The notes below the pieces were generated by a model. It worked only from the letters and a program-made list of their open reading frames with translations. It ran no database searches and was not told where the DNA came from. 11,473 bases of DNA from NCBI GenBank assembly GCA_029244465.1, contig JAQWQN010000131.1:1-11473 (forward strand). Direction: 5' to 3'. Below, piece after piece: positions 1 through 6,686 of the stretch. Every line of letters starts with the position of its first letter. Positions within the stretch are counted from its first letter, which is position 1. Source of the stretch: Pseudomonadales bacterium. Its GTDB lineage: Bacteria; Pseudomonadota; Gammaproteobacteria; Pseudomonadales; Azotimanducaceae. The position numbers and the translations under genes were made by a program.

Positions 1-72
1 CCCGAAGCGGCGTTGCCGGTTTATTTCAGTGGTGATTCGCCCTGGGTTAAAACATCAGACAGAATCAAATAG
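1..72 (+). CDS. tsaB: C-terminal end of probable TsaB (partial, 5' end outside window)
   Basis: The window opens inside a rightward reading frame of 23 codons ending at TAG 70-72. The peptide reads PEAALPVYFSGDSPWVK and then a short basic tail. TsaB proteins typically end in a segment of the form A-x-P-V-Y-(L/F)-x4-W-x-K, and this fragment fits that pattern, with the A-L-P-V-Y core and a W followed two residues later by K. TsaB is the dimerisation subunit of the cytoplasmic TsaBDE complex, which makes the N6-threonylcarbamoyladenosine base at position 37 of ANN-decoding tRNAs. rsmJ lies a few hundred bases downstream on the same strand. The identification rests on a very short fragment, so it is tentative; that this is the 3' end of a real gene is more secure than its name. 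Confidence 0.55.
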   Translation, partial: PEAALPVYFSGDSPWVKTSDRIK

Positions 73-121
73 ACCGATGCAGCCGCACAATCGACTATAA
101 AGCGGGCTAGGTGGGGTGTAT

Positions 122-149
122 TCGCCAAACGGGGGACGCGAGCTATACT
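122..149 (+). promoter_or_regulatory. Candidate sigma-70-type promoter before the small gene and rsmJ
   Basis: TATACT at 144-149 matches the -10 consensus at five of six bases. TCGCCA at 122-127, spaced 16 bp upstream, matches TTGACA at four of six. The pair lies about 50 bp before the ATG at 202, in the stretch after the tsaB stop that shows no convincing coding. Read by eye only; such matches arise by chance, and transcription could also come through from tsaB. Confidence 0.25.
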
Positions 150-201
150 CCAGCTGAGAAATTCAAGAAAGTTACATTTCCCCTGCAATACTCTAAGAGA
201 T

Positions 202-478
202 ATGAGGCTGGTCGCAATGCGCAACGATTGGTTCTACGACGAGGCAGCACGCAGTCTTGCGACCGACCTGCGCCACGTAAAAGTGACGAGTGTGTTAACA
301 GCGGTTCTGTCGGCCAAATTGAAAGGCACTCAGAGGTTTCGATGCGCCTAACCAACCTCAGCGGCCGACTCTTGCGAACCGTAAGGGTGAAGCCCAAGCA
401 CTCCGCGTGTTTGATAGCCTCGCGGTCTCCAATCCTAGCCGAGCGCGCGTTAACGTGGATGTAGATATACCCCTTTGA
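202..478 (+). pseudogene. Possible small gene split by a +1 frame change, just before rsmJ
   Basis: Not recognised as any family. From ATG 202 (or ATG 217, same frame) a frame with natural-looking composition runs MRNDWFYDEAARSLATDLRH and onward to ...VLSAKLK, then meets TAA at 349-351. Just before that stop the next frame opens after a TGA near 321 and runs through DAPNQPQRP, NRKGEAQALRVFDSLAVSNP and VNVDVDIPL to TGA 476-478. Skipping one base between about 325 and 345 would join the two into a soluble protein of about 91 residues. Its stop overlaps the TTG start of rsmJ as TTGA, the geometry of coupled genes, which argues that the downstream half is really translated. AAGAGA at 194-199 could be the ribosome site for ATG 202. 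It could be a decayed gene, a sequencing or assembly indel, a programmed +1 shift, or two chance open frames. Confidence 0.35.
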
Positions 479-1197
479 TTCGTTTGTTACATCCTCCGGG
501 GAGAGACCTTAGTCAATTAGCATGGTGGCCCGATTGCGTCCATTTGCTTGAGCCTGTAGCTGCTTCACACGCAGAAGAGCCACTGGCCGAAATTGAGGGG
601 TCGCCGTACCTCAGACTTAATGGAGATCGGCTCGAACTGGTTGACAGGCGCTTTAGCGGTGGCTTTTGTCTGAAGGCTGAAGACGTGGCCCGGCATGCAA
701 AAAGCACAAGCTTCCTGTGTCGTGCTGCAGGGGTTATTGGTGCGGAGTTTCGCGTGTTGGACATGTTTGCGGGGTTTGGCGTTGATGGCTTGGCACTGGC
801 GAGACACGCAGACGTGACCTTGGTGGAACAGAATCCGATCGCATTTGTCCTGTTGCGGGAATTTGCTGACCGTTTAGGTATTCGTGCTGACATAAGATTG
901 GGTGATGGTCCTGAAGAACTGTCAAAGGCAATCACCTCTGCTTACGAGGTGGTCTATCTCGATCCGATGTTCCCAATGAGAAACAAGAAGGCGCTTCCGA
1001 ATCGAGGAATGCAGCATCTCAGAGCTTTAGATGTCAGTGAGCCCTTTTCTGAAGCGGGTGTTACGAATTTGATAGAACTTGCACGAGGCTGTGCGCTCGA
1101 CCGGGTTGTCTTAAAAAGACGATTAAGGGACCCACAAATTGGTAAGCCGAATTTTTCCTTGAAAGGGAGAACGGTCAGGTTTGATGTCTACCGTTAA
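475..1197 (+). CDS. rsmJ: 16S rRNA (guanine-1516-N2)-methyltransferase RsmJ
   Basis: A SAM-dependent methyltransferase that makes N2-methylguanosine at position 1516 of 16S rRNA in the small ribosomal subunit. The 240 residues are close to the 250 of the E. coli protein. The SAM-binding glycine motif is DMFAGFGVDG (residues 96-105), followed by the acidic residue in VEQNP (E118) that should hold the ribose of SAM. The family's catalytic-site signature VYLDPMFP is at 160-167, followed by a basic K-K-A-L stretch like that of E. coli. The C-terminus carries VVLKRR (211-216) and K-G-x-x-x-R-F-D-x-Y, both typical. A TTG start at 475 is chosen because an in-frame TAA lies at 451-453 and no ATG or GTG occurs before conserved sequence; TTG 484 is the alternative. 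The start overlaps the stop of the small upstream reading frame, and the 3' end overlaps plsB by 23 bp. Confidence 0.92.
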   Translation: MIRLLHPPGRDLSQLAWWPDCVHLLEPVAASHAEEPLAEIEGSPYLRLNGDRLELVDRRFSGGFCLKAEDVARHAKSTSFLCRAAGVIGAEFRVLDMFAGFGVDGLALARHADVTLVEQNPIAFVLLREFADRLGIRADIRLGDGPEELSKAITSAYEVVYLDPMFPMRNKKALPNRGMQHLRALDVSEPFSEAGVTNLIELARGCALDRVVLKRRLRDPQIGKPNFSLKGRTVRFDVYR

Positions 1198-3538
1198 CAA
1201 GACTATGGGATTGCACACCTAGACGGATCTGCGGTTCTATGACGAAATTGGCTGCACGAAGGACATCGTACAGCTGTGGTTGCCCGTGCAGGATACCTGT
1301 GTCGTCGGTCGTGATTACTTTGTCTGCGAGCAACGCGTCGATGAAGGCATCGAACAGGCGTCTGTCGCTGAATTCTGGTGCGTTGATGCCGTAGAGACGC
1401 GATATTTTTTGTGCGAGTTGCTGGACGTGTGGCTCCAATGTGTCTCGATTTAAGTCGTATGCGCTCATTTGGCTAATAACGATGTACATGCGCTCGAGGG
1501 TCGGCATGACAAGATTAGCGAGTAGCGTGAGTTGTAGGTGTTGTTTACTGCCCTGGATTGGTGGCGCGAGTCGATCCGGTGTCAGTGCGATGAGGCCCGA
1601 GGACGCAAGCAGATCTAAGCATTGGGTGGTATTAAAGTCAGTTTTGCATGAAAGTTCGACGGCGATGTAGGGGAAGACGGTCGCCAACATGGTTTCAAGT
1701 TGTGAACGAGATAGGTCGCGTCGTCGTCGTACGACCAGGCAGGCGATCAAGGAAGGAAACGCTAAAAGGTGCACCACGTTATTGCGATACCACGTCATCA
1801 GAATCGCAGTCGCCGGTTCGTGCGTAAGCACGGCGCCGTAATCGTGCTCTTCGCGATCCAACAAACCGATTTCCTGTGTGCGAGCGATGATGTCGCCAGC
1901 ACTATCAGCACAAACGGTGGCGTCGTTTTTCCAAAGTTGGTCGATAATATTTTGGTAGATCTCAATTTGGCTGATCAAAAGTGCTTCCTCGATGGCAAAT
2001 CGCGGCGTTGAAAGGGTGACCAGCGAGACTAGATTGATCGCATTGACGTGTGCAGCATCGTTAGTTCGGACGCTAATTTCTCGACCTAAAATAACGGATT
2101 GTTCGTCGAGCGAAAGGTGTTGATGGTCCGTCTGCCACTGATCAAGCTCTAAAGGAACGCCTAGATTGACCCTGACAGTGCCAAAATTCTGCTGGATGAG
2201 GCGAAGGTTTCGAAACACATCGCCCAACGATTCTCGGCGTTTTGAAGTACCGCGCAACTCAGATAAATAGCTGGCTGCCTCGACCAGTTTTTCGTAGCTA
2301 AAATAGACGGGAATGATCGCGAGAGGGCGGTTCAATACTCGACTTTGCGCGGAAAGGGTCATTTTTAGAAGACCGTATCTAGCAGGAAGAAGTCGTCCTG
2401 TCCGGCTTCGACCACCCTCTGGAAAAAACTCAACAGAGTGCCCGCGACGATAGACCTGATAGAGGTACTCCTCGAAGATGGCCGCATACAACGGGTCGTC
2501 ACGAAAAGAACGGCGCATAAAAAATGCGCCGCCACGGCGTAGAATCCCACCCAGGACCGGAAGATTTAAATTGTCCCCGGCCGCGATATGCGGAATCATA
2601 AAGTTTTTGTAGTAAAGTAGGTAGCTAAGTAACAAGTAGTCTAAGTGACTTCGGTGCGAAGGTGCGTAGACGAGGGTATGGGTCAATGCCAGTTCGTCTA
2701 TTCGGTCGAGGCCTTCAATTTCGACGCGTTCGTAAATACGATTCCAAAACCAAGTTAATAGGCGAGATAACACGCGTACGGTTGGGTGGGACATGTCTGA
2801 TGCAATTGTTCGTGCGTGTTCGTTCGCAAGTCGTTCTAAAGTGCGCCGTTCTTTTTCAGACGAGCTTTGCTCAATAACCGCTTGCACTTGCCGGCTTTGG
2901 ATGACTTGTGCCATCAAGTTTCGTCGGTGCGAGAAATCCGGTCCCAACGTTCGCACGCGTTGACGACGTAGCCGCACTCTTAAGTACCTGGCTGTTCGAC
3001 GTAGTGCGATGGTCGGGTCGTTAGCGCTGGCGGCCTCGGCAAGACTCAATGGACGCCCAAACTGCACAACTATGTTGCGGCGATTTATGAAGAGATTAAG
3101 GATCCTCTTTAGGCGACCTGATGCAGCCCAGTTTTCGGAGGTGAGGATCTTCAACCAGGAGCCTTCCCCGACCAAAGCGCGCCCCCAGAACACGGACACG
3201 GGTATCAGATGACAGCTCGCTTTGAACGCCTCGTTCGTCGTAATGAGGCGGCTCAGTCGTGGCGAAATGGTTTGCATCGTGACCCGCCCAGAAGCCGCCC
3301 GCATTAGCGGAAAAAAACGACTCTTTTCTTCTATACCAGGCTTGTTGATGCTGGATAGAGGTGGTTTGAGGCCGTGTGCGGCGCAGACAAGGTCAAGAAT
3401 GATGAGATCAGATAGAGATCGTTGCTGGAGGACATAAACAGGTTCCGCGTCTTCTCCTACAGGGTCGATATCGGAAGCGCTTGGCCTAGCAATCAGTCTC
3501 ACGAAGGAGCGACAGACCTGGTACAAAATGCGCTTCAT
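1175..3538 (-). CDS. plsB: Glycerol-3-phosphate 1-O-acyltransferase PlsB
   Basis: A membrane-associated enzyme that transfers an acyl group from acyl-ACP or acyl-CoA to the sn-1 position of glycerol-3-phosphate, the first committed step of phospholipid synthesis. At 787 residues it is close to E. coli PlsB (about 807). The four acyltransferase blocks are present in order: HRSHLD (H295 and D300 are the catalytic HX4D pair), RRGGAFFMRR (334-343), FPEGGRSRT (372-380, glycerol-phosphate binding) and AIIPVYFSYE (407-416). The long N-terminal and C-terminal regions flanking the catalytic core are those of the PlsB branch rather than the short PlsY or PlsC types. The ATG at 3538 has no clear Shine-Dalgarno sequence. 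It lies 87 bp after gspD on the same strand with no obvious terminator between, so read-through from gspCD is possible. Its last 23 bp overlap the end of rsmJ on the opposite strand. Confidence 0.97.
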   Translation of the reverse strand: MKRILYQVCRSFVRLIARPSASDIDPVGEDAEPVYVLQQRSLSDLIILDLVCAAHGLKPPLSSINKPGIEEKSRFFPLMRAASGRVTMQTISPRLSRLITTNEAFKASCHLIPVSVFWGRALVGEGSWLKILTSENWAASGRLKRILNLFINRRNIVVQFGRPLSLAEAASANDPTIALRRTARYLRVRLRRQRVRTLGPDFSHRRNLMAQVIQSRQVQAVIEQSSSEKERRTLERLANEHARTIASDMSHPTVRVLSRLLTWFWNRIYERVEIEGLDRIDELALTHTLVYAPSHRSHLDYLLLSYLLYYKNFMIPHIAAGDNLNLPVLGGILRRGGAFFMRRSFRDDPLYAAIFEEYLYQVYRRGHSVEFFPEGGRSRTGRLLPARYGLLKMTLSAQSRVLNRPLAIIPVYFSYEKLVEAASYLSELRGTSKRRESLGDVFRNLRLIQQNFGTVRVNLGVPLELDQWQTDHQHLSLDEQSVILGREISVRTNDAAHVNAINLVSLVTLSTPRFAIEEALLISQIEIYQNIIDQLWKNDATVCADSAGDIIARTQEIGLLDREEHDYGAVLTHEPATAILMTWYRNNVVHLLAFPSLIACLVVRRRRDLSRSQLETMLATVFPYIAVELSCKTDFNTTQCLDLLASSGLIALTPDRLAPPIQGSKQHLQLTLLANLVMPTLERMYIVISQMSAYDLNRDTLEPHVQQLAQKISRLYGINAPEFSDRRLFDAFIDALLADKVITTDDTGILHGQPQLYDVLRAANFVIEPQIRLGVQSHSLVNGRHQT

Positions 3539-3625
3539 TGAGCGACAGCGCTGCTAGTCGACGGTTTGAGCGATGTTGCAAGCGATTTGGTGACTGGCTG
3601 AGGCAATGGTTTTGCGCACCTCAGA
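3539..3625. other. 87-bp gap between gspD and plsB
   Basis: Read leftward, the gap has a 6-bp pairing (CTGAGG with CCTCAG) around a 15-base loop shortly after the gspD stop, but no T-run follows and no convincing promoter hexamers are seen. It most likely leaves plsB readable from gspCD; a separate plsB promoter inside gspD or here cannot be excluded. Confidence 0.4.
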
Positions 3626-5572
3626 TTATTCTTGTCGTTCTCCTGAGAACAAGACGTCTAATTGCTCGTGATTGCTACTGTTGATTTCTACTTCCCAAAT
3701 TTGGTTGTATTTGTCTTTAGTAACCTGACCAGCATCTTCTCGGCTGCGTATAACTGTTGGTCGCAGGAATACTAAAAGATTAGTTTTTGCGCTCTTTTTT
3801 GAGCGTGATTTGAACAAGTTACCGAGAACTGGAATATCGCCAAGCAGAGGAACTCTTGAATCTGAATCAGTAAGGTCATCTTGAATGAGACCGCCAAGGA
3901 CAATCGTTTGTCTATCTTCTGCCAATATCTTGGTTTCGATCGTACGCTTGGAGGTCACGACGTCTGCAAAGCCGGATCCGCCAACTGGTGTGTTCAAGAC
4001 GTTGGTGATCTGTTGTGCGATTTCGAGGCGCACGGAATCCCCGTCATGAACGTGGGGAGTGACGGTTAGCTCCACGCCCACGTCTTCCCTCTGTACGGTT
4101 GTAAACGGATTGCTCGTGCCGTCTCCAGTCGTGGTAAAAGAACCAGTGCGGAATGGGACCTCACGACCAACTAAGATATGCGCCTCTTCATTGTCGAGGG
4201 TCAAAATACTTGGTGTGGAGAGGAGGTTGGCATTGGAATGCGTGGCAAGCGCAGTGACCACGCCACCGAAGGAAATTGCATCAGCATCAATTTTGGCGGC
4301 CGCAAGGGTGGGGCTTGAGACATTTGCCAAGCCGGAAAGGACATTAACGCTCTGGCCGTCTTCAGAGACCAGGTTGCTAAATAGGCTGGAGATCACGCCT
4401 TCCAAAGTCGTCGAAATGAAGGGCACGGTTTCGCCGCTGGCGTCGGCGGCAGCAAACTCGAAACCAAGCTCTGAGGAGTCATCGATCGTGATTTCAACGA
4501 TAGCGGCTTCGATGAGAACCTGCGCTTTACGTATGTCGAGTTTCTCAATGATCTGCAAAATTTCTGACATCGTCCCTGGGTCTGCGCGCGCAACAACTGC
4601 GTTGAGAGATTCGTCGGCCTGAATGGTCGCTTCTTGCTGCGGTGCATCCTCCCCCTGTGGACGACCGCTGAGTATGCCATTGAGTATGTTGGCAACCGCT
4701 GTCGCGTCGGCATGGCTAAGTGGAATTACCTGGGTTGCGTCCGTTGTTGTCGCCGGTTGATCAAGCTTGTCAACGATCTTCAGAACCTCTGCTATTGGCC
4801 GTGGCTTGCCTCTTAGTACCAGCGAGTTATTCCGTTCATTGGCGATAATTTGAACGCGTTGCGGGCCTTGGGCATTGCTACCGATTTGGTCGGGGGCTAC
4901 TTTTTCGAGAATGGTAACAACAGTACCCACCCAAGCTTCCTTGAGCGGAAGCATGATGACCTCTTCTTCGTCTGATACATCAATGTTAGCGATGAGATTC
5001 TTCAAACGAATGATGTTGTCAGCATGATCGCTAATAATTACCACATTCGGTTGGGCGACTGAGGCGATATGCCCGTATTGTGGTATGAGTGGCCGTAAAA
5101 TTTTTACCAACTCCGCTGAGTCCACATTTTGAGCGGCGATAACCCTGGTTACGAGTTCTTCCGGCGCGACCGCTGAAAGTTCACCGGGGGTACCTGGTGT
5201 CTGCTTACCTGTAGCGTTCTGTTGTATTCTAATGACGTCTCCAGAGGGCACCGCCGTGAAATTGTGCAACCTCAGGACGCTTAGAAAGAGGGCATAGACA
5301 CCATCTTTGTCCATCGGAGATTCCGAGATGACGGTGACTTCACCTTTTAAGCGCGGATCAATGACGAAGGTCTTGCCCGTGATATTGGCGACCTGGGCAA
5401 CAAACTCATTAATATCTGCTCCCTTGGCGGTCATGCGCCACGTTTGCTCATCGCCAGTGGCGCTTTGCGCTGTCGCACACAGGCTCAAAAGTGAAAATAC
5501 GACAATAGCGAATCTACCGACGAGACCGTGATTGTGCTTTTCTGTTGGTATTATTTTGTTTTGGTACGTCAT
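3626..5572 (-). CDS. gspD: Type II secretion system secretin GspD
   Basis: The outer-membrane secretin that forms the multimeric exit channel of the type II secretion system. The 648 residues fit the family. A Sec signal peptide is seen as a basic N-region followed by the hydrophobic segment FAIVVFSLLSL (21-31), with cleavage probably after AQSA near residue 38. The periplasmic N0 domain follows (about 46-115, including FVIDPRLKGEVTV), then N1 (about 138-200), N2 (about 203-275) and N3 (about 280-350). The secretin barrel domain runs from about 350 to 605 and contains the signature VPLLGDIPVLGNLF (574-587) and the closing NLLVFLRPTVIR. A short C-terminal tail (610-648) occupies the place of the S-domain. 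The ATG at 5572 follows a GAAGAAGG ribosome site. It starts 9 bp after gspC, so the two are one operon. No T2SS ATPase or pseudopilin genes are in the window; they must lie elsewhere. Confidence 0.97.
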   Translation of the reverse strand: MTYQNKIIPTEKHNHGLVGRFAIVVFSLLSLCATAQSATGDEQTWRMTAKGADINEFVAQVANITGKTFVIDPRLKGEVTVISESPMDKDGVYALFLSVLRLHNFTAVPSGDVIRIQQNATGKQTPGTPGELSAVAPEELVTRVIAAQNVDSAELVKILRPLIPQYGHIASVAQPNVVIISDHADNIIRLKNLIANIDVSDEEEVIMLPLKEAWVGTVVTILEKVAPDQIGSNAQGPQRVQIIANERNNSLVLRGKPRPIAEVLKIVDKLDQPATTTDATQVIPLSHADATAVANILNGILSGRPQGEDAPQQEATIQADESLNAVVARADPGTMSEILQIIEKLDIRKAQVLIEAAIVEITIDDSSELGFEFAAADASGETVPFISTTLEGVISSLFSNLVSEDGQSVNVLSGLANVSSPTLAAAKIDADAISFGGVVTALATHSNANLLSTPSILTLDNEEAHILVGREVPFRTGSFTTTGDGTSNPFTTVQREDVGVELTVTPHVHDGDSVRLEIAQQITNVLNTPVGGSGFADVVTSKRTIETKILAEDRQTIVLGGLIQDDLTDSDSRVPLLGDIPVLGNLFKSRSKKSAKTNLLVFLRPTVIRSREDAGQVTKDKYNQIWEVEINSSNHEQLDVLFSGERQE

Positions 5573-5581
5573 AACCTTCTT

Positions 5582-6478
5582 CTAGAGTTCGCCTGGTAGC
5601 GTTGCCGTGATGAAAAAACGCCGCTGGCCGCGACGAATTTCGATACGGGCGCTACCCTGCGCCAGTATATTATCGAGTTCTAATTGGTCTTGCTTTAAAT
5701 CGCCCACGTTCCGGCCATTGATCGATAAAATGACGTCACCAGACTGTAGGCCTGTTTGACGGAGAGCGGGTGTTTTATTTATATCGCCAACGCGATAGCC
5801 ACCACTATCGGCGACCTCGATACCGAGTTCCTGTAACGCGCCTTTGGCATCTTCAGTAAACTTCTCGCGGTACCCGCTTACGGAATCAGCGGGACTGGTT
5901 TGTTTGCTCGCTTTTTTCTGGACGCGGGGCGTTGGCCTATTGGAAATAGCTGGGTTGCTGGCGGTGGATTTTTCGTTTGCAGAGGGGATGGCAGATACTT
6001 TATTAGTTTTAGAATGCGGGAACGACAAAGATTCGCGAACGCCGGCCCGGCGCAAAATTATTTGGTCATGGTCGATGGCGACAACCTCGGCGTTCCCGGG
6101 GACTTTCTCGCCAAGTCGATAGACAAGCCCTGGTTTACCTTTCTGTGCGACGATGGCAGATGATCGCTCCGCATCGTTAGAAACGAACACGCTTTGCAGT
6201 TCTAGTGGCAGACGGGTCTGGACGGCTACTTCATTTGACGATTGGATTGACGCGACCTCACCGGCACGGCCGAACAGGTTTTTGTTCAGGATCCAGTTAA
6301 CACTCGCCGCTGGGCGTGTGGTTGCTTGCGATTGTAAAGTTTCGCTTGGTGTGCTGGTCGTTGCTACTATGGGTGTAGCAAAAAAAACCCAAATCGTCAT
6401 TGCCAACGTGTAGGCGATGCCTACGACGAGTAACCATTTAAGTGGTTCTGCCCCTTTTTGCAGAAATGTCTCTAGCAA
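5582..6478 (-). CDS. gspC: Type II secretion system coupling protein GspC
   Basis: A bitopic inner-membrane protein that links the inner-membrane platform to the secretin; in the family the HR domain binds the N0 domain of GspD. Length is 298 residues. A short cytoplasmic start is followed by one transmembrane helix (about 14-34, WLLVVGIAYTLAMTIWVFF). The HR domain covers about 62-153 (LFGRAG; LPLELQSVFVS; YRLGEKV; IILRRAGVRE). A Ser/Pro/Lys-rich linker (about 155-200) leads to a C-terminal PDZ-type domain (about 222-295, with YRVGDI and SGDVILSINGRNV). The start is TTG 6478: an in-frame TAA lies about 50 bases upstream, no ATG or GTG is available before the membrane helix, and GAAGGA sits 9 bases upstream as a ribosome site. 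The start lies inside the end of a 41-codon upstream ORF (7-base overlap). gspD follows after 9 bp. Confidence 0.93.
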   Translation of the reverse strand: MLETFLQKGAEPLKWLLVVGIAYTLAMTIWVFFATPIVATTSTPSETLQSQATTRPAASVNWILNKNLFGRAGEVASIQSSNEVAVQTRLPLELQSVFVSNDAERSSAIVAQKGKPGLVYRLGEKVPGNAEVVAIDHDQIILRRAGVRESLSFPHSKTNKVSAIPSANEKSTASNPAISNRPTPRVQKKASKQTSPADSVSGYREKFTEDAKGALQELGIEVADSGGYRVGDINKTPALRQTGLQSGDVILSINGRNVGDLKQDQLELDNILAQGSARIEIRRGQRRFFITATLPGEL

Positions 6479-6597
6479 CGAATATTGTCCTTCACTTTTT
6501 GGCGTCGTTGAAACCGCTGGAACTCGTTAGGCGCCTTATTTTTGACGCGCTTCTTTGCACGCAACAGCGTTCTGAATAGCTGATTATGTTCTCTCAT
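6472..6597 (-). CDS. Possible 41-residue basic micro-ORF overlapping the gspC start
   Basis: An ATG at 6597 opens a frame of 41 codons ending with TAG at 6472-6474, which runs 7 bases into gspC. The peptide begins MREHNQLFRTLLRAKKRV and ends RQKVKDNIRC; about 14 of its 41 residues are Arg or Lys, with no hydrophobic segment. The gspC ribosome site lies inside this ORF, so if translated it could couple to or modulate gspC as a leader peptide. It has no convincing Shine-Dalgarno sequence of its own, and short open frames of this length occur by chance. I recognise no family. Confidence 0.25.
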   Translation of the reverse strand: MREHNQLFRTLLRAKKRVKNKAPNEFQRFQRRQKVKDNIRC

Positions 6598-6686
6598 TGT
6601 AGTTTAGTGCTATTTAGATCGGTAGTATGCAGTCGCTGCTCAAGCAGCACAAACCTAAAATAGGAACTGGTTCTAACTTATTGATT
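6479..6686. other. 208-bp spacer between gspN and gspC, probable gspCD control region
   Basis: This is the longest stretch without an established gene on the leftward side and the only sizeable break between the dap-gspN run and gspCD. It contains the basic micro-ORF, a perfect 14-bp dyad at 6635-6648 and a weak promoter-like pair around it. No Rho-independent terminator with a T-run is visible after gspN, so whether transcription stops or continues here is not decided by the sequence. Confidence 0.5.
6624..6652 (-). promoter_or_regulatory. Candidate leftward gspC promoter with a dyad between -35 and -10
   Basis: Read leftward, TTGTGC (6652-6647) and CATACT (6629-6624) are separated by 17 bp. 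They match sigma-70 hexamers at three and four of six bases, so the promoter call is weak. The striking part is GCTGCTTGAGCAGC (6648-6635), a perfect palindrome of two 6-base arms around TG that fills most of the spacer, where a repressor would block polymerase. No T-run follows on either strand, so it is not a terminator. It could be an operator or chance. Confidence 0.25.

Noticed and set aside
111..464. Rightward 117-codon frame from GTG 111 as the gene before rsmJ
   Set aside because: Its product is Arg/Ser/Cys-rich with no motif, whereas the two other forward frames over 202-478 look more protein-like and end in the TTGA overlap with rsmJ.
513..935. Leftward 140-codon open frame opposite rsmJ
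   Set aside because: rsmJ in this stretch is well supported by SAM-binding motifs; the antisense product is Ser/Arg/Asn-rich and resembles nothing.
3631..3653. Hairpin at the end of gspD as a terminator
   Set aside because: CTTG/CAAG and TTCTC/GAGAA can pair around a bulge, but it lies inside the coding sequence and no T-run follows on either strand.
4059..4622. Rightward 187-codon open frame opposite gspD
   Set aside because: It is antisense to the conserved secretin domain, has a Ser/Thr/Arg-rich composition typical of a shadow frame and no recognisable motif.
5458..5572. Lipoprotein signal in GspD (LSLC near residue 32)
   Set aside because: The residue before the cysteine is Leu rather than Gly/Ala/Ser, and AQSA just downstream is a good signal peptidase I site.
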